Assembly (NCBI GenBank): GCA_910578455.1
Contig: CAJTQA010000002.1
Coordinates: forward strand, 56,170-120,169
Reading direction: 5' to 3'
DNA length: 64,000 nt
Source of the DNA: an uncultured Dorea sp.
GTDB lineage: Bacteria > Bacillota > Clostridia > Lachnospirales > Lachnospiraceae
Under the pieces are notes generated by a model that was not told where the DNA came from, did not search any database, and saw only the letters and a program-made list of their open reading frames with translations. The position numbers and the translations under genes were made by a program. Positions 58,829 through 64,000 of the stretch are shown here, one piece after another (positions within the stretch are counted from its first letter, which is position 1; each line of letters opens with the position of its first letter).

Positions 58829-59350
58829 TTAACCGCGCCCCGTCGTACTGCCAAATCCTCCGTTTCTCAACTCCGAGGCCTCATCGTCAAAAGTAATGCC
58901 GTACTCCGTAAAAATGCCCTGCATAAATCCTGTTCCGGATGCAATCTCAACTGTTTTCCCTTCTTTTGTGTCATTTGTAAGTTTTGCAAATATATGCCCT
59001 TCATTATCTGAAATATAATAATCACTGTCAATGATTCCCACTGTATTGTTAAGCTGCAGCCGGTACTTAAAGCCCAGCCCGCTTCTCGGATAGCACTGAA
59101 GCACCCATCCTTCCTCCATCCACACCCTGATGCCTGTAGGAATCTTTACCGTCTCCCCCGGCTTAAGCATCACGTCAGCCGGCGAGAAAAAATCATATCC
59201 CGCAGAACCGGTCGTCGCCCTCCTGGGCAGTTTCAGGCCGTCATACGCCTCTTTAATCTTTCTGTCGTCCGCCTCTCCCAAAGAATCTACAAACCCTTCT
59301 TTAAATTGCCCGAAACTTACCTTTTCAAATCTTGCTACTCTTTTTGACAT
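58829..59350 (-). CDS. dut: dUTP diphosphatase (trimeric dUTPase family)
   Basis: 173 residues from MSKRVARFEKVSFGQFKEGF; GGAGAGGGG lies upstream of this ATG. Motif 1 is ATTGSAGYDFFSPAD, motif 2 PRSGLGFKY, motif 3 NTVGIIDSDYYISDNEGHIF with the uracil-binding Tyr/Asp, motif 4 GTGFMQGIF. It turns dUTP into dUMP and keeps uracil out of DNA. It has an unusual N-terminal extension of about 40 residues (VSFGQFKEGFVDSLGEADDR). Motif 5 (about RNGGFGSTTGRG) closes the C-terminus in full. Confidence 0.93.
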   Translation of the reverse strand: MSKRVARFEKVSFGQFKEGFVDSLGEADDRKIKEAYDGLKLPRRATTGSAGYDFFSPADVMLKPGETVKIPTGIRVWMEEGWVLQCYPRSGLGFKYRLQLNNTVGIIDSDYYISDNEGHIFAKLTNDTKEGKTVEIASGTGFMQGIFTEYGITFDDEASELRNGGFGSTTGRG

Positions 59351-59471
59351 CCGGTTTCCCCTCTCCTTTTCCTGATATTTGTCATTTGATACAGGCTTTA
59401 TCTTACCACTCTTATATTTCTCCGTCAATCCGGCGTGCCCTTCGCCTGACATATCCCGCGCCGAAAACCCG

Positions 59472-59496
59472 AAAAAGAGCCCGAAGGCTCTTTTTT
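59472..59496 (-). terminator. Terminator of the alanine symporter gene
   Basis: AAAAAGAGCC-CGAA-GGCTCTTTTT (59472-59496), a perfect stem with a tetraloop and T-runs on both sides. It lies about 80 bases after the symporter stop. Confidence 0.85.
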
Positions 59497-59578
59497 CGTC
59501 TCATCTTGTTTATCTTTATGTATTTGTCATTCTGTGGCAAGTGCATTTATAAAAACAATCTTATACATCCTATAACGT

Positions 59579-60964
59579 TTATTCCTTAATGACCGGCACC
59601 GGAGTGTCATCTTTAGCATCAAGGTTATTGATATACTTCTTTGTATCCGCAACCATGATATTCGATAACAGCAGCACCGCAATCAAGTTCGGTATGGCCA
59701 TCAGCGCATTCAGCGTATCCGCAATGAGCCACACAAGGTCAAGAGCCACTACAGGCGCAATCGCCGCAACCGCGATATAGAGGATACGGTAAGGGATAAG
59801 CCCCATCTTGCCCGCGAAATACTCTACGCAGCGCTCGCCGTAATATGCCCAGCCGAGAATCGTAGAATACGCAAAAGAAATGATTCCCAGCGTAAGGATA
59901 ACCGGCCCGATTACCGGAATCTGGCCAAATGCAAGCGAAGTAAGCACGCCGCCGTTGTCAATCTGATCCGCATTGATATTCGGGTTCTTCATGATCGTGG
60001 ACACAAGCACAAGCCCTGTCATCGCACATACGACTACCGTATCCCAGAATGTTCCCGTAGAGGAAACCAGCGCCTGGCGAACCGGATTCCTTGTCTGAGC
60101 CGCCGCTGCCGCGATCGGAGCGGAACCAAGGCCAGACTCGTTAGAGAAAAGTCCTCTCGCAACTCCGTAACGGATCGCCATCATGATACCTGTTCCTACA
60201 AGGCCGCCTGCCGCTGCTCCCGGAGCGAACGCCAGCTTGCAGATCGTCACGATTGCCGGAATGATGAAATCATGGTTCATTCCGAGGATAATGATACATC
60301 CAAGCACATAGAACACTGCCATGAACGGAACCAGTTTCTCGCATACGCTTGCGATGGATTTGATACCGCCGAAAATTACGATTGCCGTAAGGACTGCGAC
60401 AATAATGCCTACGCTCCAAAGCGGAATGCCAAAGTTCTCTTTGCATACCGTAGCAATGGCATTTACCTGCGTCGCGCAGCCGATACCAAAGGATGCGAAA
60501 CCTGCAAGGATTGCGAATGCCATGCCGAGCCATTTCATATTAAGCCCGCGCTCCAATGCATACATGGCGCCGCCCTGCATACGCCCGTCTTCCGTCTTGA
60601 CCCTGTACTTTACAGCTATGTAAGACTCCGCGTACTTCGTAGCGATTCCGAACACACCGGTAAGCCAGCACCAGAGAACCGCTCCCGGTCCGCCGATGGC
60701 AATCGCCGTGCCCACGCCGATGATGTTACCAGTACCGATTGTAGCAGCCAGAGCTGTCGTCAGCGCGCCAAAGTTCGATACTTCTCCCTCTGCGTCCGGA
60801 TCTTTCGTAACTGAAAGCTTAATTCCTTTCGCAATTGTATGCCTCTGGATAAAACCTGTTCTGATCGTCAAAAATAAATGTGTTCCCAATAACAGCACAA
60901 TCATGGGCCAGCCCCATACAACACCATTAATCGCACCAACGATATTGTTAATAGTATCTAACAT
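59579..60964 (-). CDS. Sodium:alanine symporter family protein (AGCS)
   Basis: 461 residues from MLDTINNIVGAINGVVWGWP; AAAGGGG precedes this ATG. AGCS signature: TALAATIGTGNIIGVGTAIA at about 75-95, which holds the Na+ site. About 11 helices; GLFSNESGLGSAPIAAAAAQ is the second family signature. It imports alanine or glycine with Na+ or H+. It has its own promoter and terminator. Confidence 0.95.
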   Translation of the reverse strand: MLDTINNIVGAINGVVWGWPMIVLLLGTHLFLTIRTGFIQRHTIAKGIKLSVTKDPDAEGEVSNFGALTTALAATIGTGNIIGVGTAIAIGGPGAVLWCWLTGVFGIATKYAESYIAVKYRVKTEDGRMQGGAMYALERGLNMKWLGMAFAILAGFASFGIGCATQVNAIATVCKENFGIPLWSVGIIVAVLTAIVIFGGIKSIASVCEKLVPFMAVFYVLGCIIILGMNHDFIIPAIVTICKLAFAPGAAAGGLVGTGIMMAIRYGVARGLFSNESGLGSAPIAAAAAQTRNPVRQALVSSTGTFWDTVVVCAMTGLVLVSTIMKNPNINADQIDNGGVLTSLAFGQIPVIGPVILTLGIISFAYSTILGWAYYGERCVEYFAGKMGLIPYRILYIAVAAIAPVVALDLVWLIADTLNALMAIPNLIAVLLLSNIMVADTKKYINNLDAKDDTPVPVIKE

Positions 60965-61046
60965 ATTGTTCCCCTTTCTCTGTCTCTGATTCCAATTTTC
61001 CACTTCCAACTTGTTTCGTACATGCACTCATAATTCTATCACTTAC

Positions 61047-61075
61047 ATTGTATCTTAATTTTCGGGAAACATCAA
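61047..61075 (-). promoter_or_regulatory. Promoter of the alanine symporter gene
   Basis: TTGATG (61070-61075), 17 bp, TACAAT (61047-61052) on the minus strand, about 75 bases before the ATG. Confidence 0.55.
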
Positions 61076-61297
61076 TAATTGATATAAAATTGACACACTA
61101 TTCGTCACATTTACTATTTTGCAGATATTTTTCATTCTTTTGCATATTGTTAATCTCATAACAATACCGATTCTGCAGGCAATATTTTCAGTAATTTTTT
61201 ATTTTTATCCTCCATTTCAATTTTTGCTTTTCAAAATTATATACAAATTGCACAATTATTAATGTCTATCATTTGCCATATTCCCAAAATATATCCA
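61076..61297. other. AT-rich gap
   Basis: Very AT-rich sequence of about 220 bases between the symporter promoter and an accessory gene. I see no gene, no clear hairpin and no repeat in it. It marks the border where an accessory region begins. Confidence 0.5.
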
Positions 61298-61867
61298 TTA
61301 ATATTTTTCTGAATTTTCTGAAAAATGATTTTTTGTCAGTTTCCTGAAGACATCCAATGTATGCGAATTGCATACGGCCATATAATTTCCGCATTTACTA
61401 AACCCAAAGGCCTTTAACTCATAATCGTCAAAGAGGATGGTGCATTTGTCAGGATTTTGGGTATAGTGACGATAGTTTGGCATAAATATGATTTTCTCCA
61501 TCGGCCAAAAGGGCGCTGCTGATGCCAACATATTCCCATCTTTGGAATATCGCCGCAAACCTCCTCCGCCATCTCCGGCGATCGGCACAATCTCATCGCC
61601 CAATTCATCAGCAAGGGCAATCAAATCATCCTCGTCATAATTTTCATCACAATACGTTTTACCACCCGTATTACAGTCTATAATGCTCTGCCCCTGGGCC
61701 GATATGACAACAAGTTTCTCTGTGTGCATATTGGAAAAGCCTACATACATCAAACCGCCAACCGCATAAGTAGTTTTCTGCCACCCATCAGGTATGCCGG
61801 CAGGAATAAGCCGGATAATGTCAAATAATCTTTTTCTGTTTGCATCTTCAATATTACTTGTGTCCAT
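61298..61867 (-). CDS. Hypothetical protein, possible immunity protein
   Basis: 189 residues with GGAGG seven bases before the ATG. I do not recognise the family. It is soluble and beta-rich (TYAVGGLMYVGFSNMHTEKL, VVISAQGQSIIDCNTGGKTY), with a Gly cluster IAGDGGGGLRR and many aromatic residues. There is no signal peptide or membrane helix. Such compact acidic beta-proteins next to DUF6572, Imm-like and Uma2 fragments often are immunity proteins of polymorphic toxins. No toxin gene is present beside it, so this remains a guess. It ends 12 bases before... the Uma2 remnant lies directly upstream on the same strand. Confidence 0.6.
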   Translation of the reverse strand: MDTSNIEDANRKRLFDIIRLIPAGIPDGWQKTTYAVGGLMYVGFSNMHTEKLVVISAQGQSIIDCNTGGKTYCDENYDEDDLIALADELGDEIVPIAGDGGGGLRRYSKDGNMLASAAPFWPMEKIIFMPNYRHYTQNPDKCTILFDDYELKAFGFSKCGNYMAVCNSHTLDVFRKLTKNHFSENSEKY

Positions 61868-61879
61868 AATATACCTCCG

Positions 61880-62158
61880 TCATAGAACTTCACCCGAAAT
61901 TATGCGACATCCAATTAAAGCAGATCCTGCATCCGGTTCCACGTAGTTTCGGTCATCCTCATTCAACAATACTGCAAATGGAGATGGAATTACTTTACAC
62001 TCACCTTTATTACTCTCAATATAGCTTTTTATCTGATATGACAGATCCATTACATGCATTTGGTGCCTCGTATTAGGTGGAGCCATATAATAAATTTGTT
62101 CGTCAATTAATTCTGCACGCTTTCCATCTGGCAATGCATAGATATCTTCTAATGCATA
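61880..62158 (-). pseudogene. Uma2 family endonuclease-like protein, truncated at both ends
   Basis: The frame below 62158 reads ALEDIYALPDGKRAELIDEQ, IYYMAPPNTRHQMHV, then SPFAVLLNEDDRNYVEPDAG. This is the N-terminal half of Uma2 (DUF820) proteins, whose PD-(D/E)XK core starts here (usual ending YVEPDISVIC...). A TGA at 62159-62161 closes the frame upstream, so the first residues and the start are lost; after VEPD the reading leaves the family pattern and stops, so the catalytic E-x-K half is gone. About 190 residues would be complete. It is a dead remnant. Confidence 0.75.
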
Positions 62159-62257
62159 TCACATGATCCCTATCAGAAAATGCCTATTTTTCAAAATTTT
62201 CGTGTTTTACGGAGCGACACATCCCGAGCAAAAATTGCTTTTTATTCATGCCCCTTA

Positions 62258-62578
62258 TCACTCCATTTCTACTTTAATTATGACATTAAGTTCTTCCGCC
62301 TGATTGGCAACTGTCTCTAAAAATTTCAGGCAATTGTCCGTCATGCCATGTTGAAAATGAATTTCTATCACAAAAGACTCAAAATTATCTTGAGGATATG
62401 TTGATTCATATTGCTTAGATTCAATAAATGCTAAATACGAGTTTATTTTATCCTGTAAAATCACCAAATGCTCGTACTCGTTCTCCCATTCTAAATGGTC
62501 TGCAATCAACAGGCTCAATTCCTTTTTTTCTTTACTCTTTCCCATCGCGTCTATCTTGTTAGATTCTACTACTGACAT
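62258..62578 (-). CDS. DUF6572 domain protein
   Basis: 106 residues from MSVVESNKIDAMGKSKEKKE; GGGAGG precedes this ATG. The pattern VESNKIDAMG, LLIADHLEWENEYEHLVILQ, DKINSYLAFIES is that of DUF6572, small proteins often found among polymorphic toxin immunity genes. It has no membrane part. A second, broken copy of its C-terminal third lies just upstream (62626-62736), so duplication and recombination have happened here. Function unknown; immunity is plausible. Confidence 0.8.
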   Translation of the reverse strand: MSVVESNKIDAMGKSKEKKELSLLIADHLEWENEYEHLVILQDKINSYLAFIESKQYESTYPQDNFESFVIEIHFQHGMTDNCLKFLETVANQAEELNVIIKVEME

Positions 62579-62625
62579 TGCTAATCCTCCCATCACTTTC
62601 TTATTCCCTGCCGTTTTTTCCTCAG

Positions 62626-62736
62626 TTATTTCTTCAATAACACTATAAACCAGTTCCGAAAATAATCATACCTAATTGTAACATTAAGTTCTTCTGCCTG
62701 ACTGGCAGCTGCCTCTAAAAATTTCAGACAATCCTT
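62626..62736 (-). pseudogene. DUF6572 C-terminal fragment (second copy)
   Basis: The minus strand reads KDCLKFLEAAASQAEELNVT, very like NCLKFLETVANQAEELNVI of the intact gene 48 bases downstream, then diverges into YDYFRNWFIVLLKK and stop. It has no start of its own and directly abuts the stop of the small frame 62735-62851. Confidence 0.75.
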
Positions 62737-62851
62737 ATAATGTATCTATGCACAAAGATTCATTTAAGTCTTTCGCTCTCCATCTATATCCCAAAAACTC
62801 TCCGTTTCCTATCTGGTACCAATAATATTTTACTTTAAACCCTACTGCCAT
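62735..62851 (-). pseudogene. Short N-terminal fragment of an immunity-type protein
   Basis: A 38-residue frame with a GGGGGCGG ribosome site begins MAVGFKVKYYWYQIGNGEFL and ends YRWRAKDLNESLCIDTL. The head resembles Imm70-type immunity proteins (VGFKV..YYWYEI.NG.F), which are about 110 residues. The frame then joins the DUF6572 fragment out of frame, so two immunity genes were fused by recombination. The Imm70 likeness is from memory and should be tested. Confidence 0.5.
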
Positions 62852-62899
62852 AAATGTATACCGCCCCCTTTCTCCCGGACGCGAGCACTTATTCCAACT

Positions 62900-63640
62900 T
62901 CACACAAAATACTTACACTTTTCCCAATAGAACTGCTGCTCTTTTTCAAACAGGCAAATTAACTTGCTCAGAGTTTTTTCTTCCCTATACTCTTTCAAAG
63001 CCTCCAGATACTCATCTCTATTTGCATCTTCAATCACAATCGGAACAATCTCATTCTTCAGGCACTCTCTAAAAAGAATCAGTCTGCCCATTCTGCCGTT
63101 CCCATCCTGGAAAGGATGAATACTCTCATATCTGGCATGAAATTCAGCCAATACAGAAAGATTTATTTTCTGACTGAAATACCATCTCATCAGAATATTC
63201 ATCTCTTCCTCGACATTCTCCGGCCTGACAGTCTGATACATACCAATCATGTTAGGACGCTGCTTATAATCACCAATAGCATATCCATTCGCTCGATCCT
63301 CGAATACCCCGGATTTCAATTCATAGTGGAATTGCTTTATCAGCCCCTGCGATAACGTTTCATCCAATGTATCCAGCATCTTATTAAACATTAGAAAATG
63401 TCCATTCATTTCCTCAACATCTTTTACTCTATAATAATCATCTGATTTCGGCAAGGTTCCGTTATTAAATAATGAGGCGGTCTGCTCCTCGGTAAGTGTA
63501 CTTCCTTCAATCTTATTTGAATTATAAGCAAGCAGACGCTGCGTATATGCATACACGCCGGATCTGTCAAACTTCTCTCTTTCTATTTTGAATCTTTCCA
63601 GAAGAAAATCTATAATTCTTTTATTTTCTATGTTATTCAT
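62900..63640 (-). CDS. Fic family protein (class II, self-inhibited)
   Basis: 246 residues from MNNIENKRIIDFLLERFKIE; GGAG lies six bases before this ATG. The Fic motif is complete: HPFQDGNGRMGR at residues 175-186. An inhibitory helix motif S-x-x-x-E-G is present at 41-46 (SNKIEGS), placed N-terminal to the core as in class II Fic proteins. Fic proteins transfer AMP to hydroxyl groups of target proteins; the Glu blocks ATP until released. It may be a toxin-antitoxin-like or stress enzyme. No separate antitoxin gene adjoins it. It is low GC and lies between immunity-gene remnants and an IS110 element. Confidence 0.93.
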   Translation of the reverse strand: MNNIENKRIIDFLLERFKIEREKFDRSGVYAYTQRLLAYNSNKIEGSTLTEEQTASLFNNGTLPKSDDYYRVKDVEEMNGHFLMFNKMLDTLDETLSQGLIKQFHYELKSGVFEDRANGYAIGDYKQRPNMIGMYQTVRPENVEEEMNILMRWYFSQKINLSVLAEFHARYESIHPFQDGNGRMGRLILFRECLKNEIVPIVIEDANRDEYLEALKEYREEKTLSKLICLFEKEQQFYWEKCKYFV

Positions 63641-63669
63641 AATAATCTCCATTCCGCCGCCTTTCAGTT

Positions 63670-63938
63670 GGCGGCACAAATAGTAATGAAAGTGTTTCAA
63701 CCCTCCACGTTATGCGGTAAAATAGTTTGTAAGAAGCTATACTACAAAGCACGGTGAGGTGAGTTGTAAAAACTTTCTTCGTTTTAGACAGCATAATAAT
63801 CAGTGTAAGTCCTGCCTTTTCAAGCACAAATAAGTGGCACCACGAGTCCGTACACTAAGAATTGTTTAAACTCCTTTGTTTAATTGTGTGGCAGTCCAGT
63901 CAATGGCTTCTTATCTTTTACGAAAGGAGCACTTGCTT
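63670..63938 (+). mobile_element. Left end of an IS110-family element, candidate guide (bridge) RNA region
   Basis: The about 270 non-coding bases before an IS110-type transposase start contain no gene. In the IS110 group the left non-coding end encodes a structured bridge RNA that pairs with donor and target DNA. Here GTGGCACCACGAGTCCGTACAC and GTGTGGCAGTCCAG (63835-63897) could form parts of stems, and AAAGGAG (63923-63929) is the transposase ribosome site. The exact left boundary is unknown because IS110 elements lack inverted repeats; it lies after the Fic start region. Confidence 0.4.
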
Positions 63939-64000
63939 ATGAAAGTTACTTTTCTGACCTGTTGTGGTGTTGATGTCCACAAATCTTTTCTCGTTGCCAC
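63939..64000 (+). CDS. IS110 family transposase, N-terminal fragment (runs off the right edge)
   Basis: ATG at 63939 with AAAGGAG nine bases upstream; it reads MKVTFLTCCGVDVHKSFLVA to the window end. CCGVDVHK is the first motif of the RuvC-like DEDD domain of IS110 transposases, and its Asp is the first catalytic residue. The full protein is about 400 residues. These enzymes act with a bridge RNA to recombine DNA without terminal inverted repeats. Only 20 residues are visible, but the motif is distinctive. Confidence 0.85.
   Translation, partial: MKVTFLTCCGVDVHKSFLVA

Noticed and set aside
1..64000. CRISPR array or rRNA genes
   Set aside because: No regularly spaced repeats and no rRNA-like conserved stretches were seen in the window.

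Overview
The window looks like chromosomal DNA from a spore-forming, probably motile gut Clostridia of the Lachnospiraceae type (Dorea/Blautia/Clostridium scindens-like). The reasons are mixed GC near 50%, strong GGAGG-type ribosome sites, a GerA/SpoVAF-like germination protein, two chemoreceptors (one with a sigma-28-like promoter), LuxS, and the Gram-positive order ylxM-ffh-rpsP-khpA-rimM-trmD-rplS-lepB-rbgA-rnhB. The species cannot be fixed from sequence reading alone.

Layout. 0-4 kb: the edge of a MATE pump, a sugar O-acetyltransferase gene broken by an amber codon, a GNAT enzyme, and a MATE pump divergent from a MerR regulator across a textbook 19-bp-spacer MerR promoter. 4-7.7 kb: cardiolipin synthase and a 2-isopropylmalate synthase fused to an AraC-type DNA-binding domain. 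7.8-11 kb: a decayed accessory stretch (pnuC remnant, CPBP protease, broken integrase, acetyltransferase and LysR remnants). 11-17.4 kb: chemoreceptor, secreted BspA/Ig-like protein, Na+/solute symporter with a perfect 23-bp palindrome downstream of its promoter, and a deleted SRPBCC gene. 17.5-27 kb: methylglyoxal synthase operon, then argH-asd-ppk1-topB, then queH. 27-33.7 kb: ABC transporter without its binding protein, an Hsp70/J-protein pair and a second chemoreceptor. 33.8-43.5 kb: tRNA-Thr, a 313-bp element flanked by 66-bp direct repeats, and the long translation/secretion operon. 43.5-46.2 kb: J-protein, tiny Cys/Gly-rich protein, Met-rich pair, and a TruA-like protein with Asp replaced by Glu. 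46-54 kb: NSS transporter, patatin, ABC-F, trpS, luxS, and infC-rpmI-rplT with an AUU start and a leader. 54-61 kb: B3/B4 protein, LysR, MATE, germination protein, dUTPase and an alanine symporter. 61-64 kb: an accessory stretch with immunity-type genes and fragments, a Fic protein, and the start of an IS110-family element.

How it works together. The ylxM-to-mscS run couples protein targeting (Ffh, two signal peptidases) with ribosome and tRNA maturation (RimM, TrmD, RbgA, S16, L19). argH and asd are amino-acid biosynthetic genes in one operon with polyphosphate kinase and topoisomerase III. The most unusual single gene is the LeuA-AraC fusion, which would place leucine sensing and DNA binding in one polypeptide. 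Other points worth a second look are the IS110 left end with a possible guide (bridge) RNA region, the repeat-flanked mini-element carrying its own terminator, and the rearranged immunity-gene fragments next to Fic.
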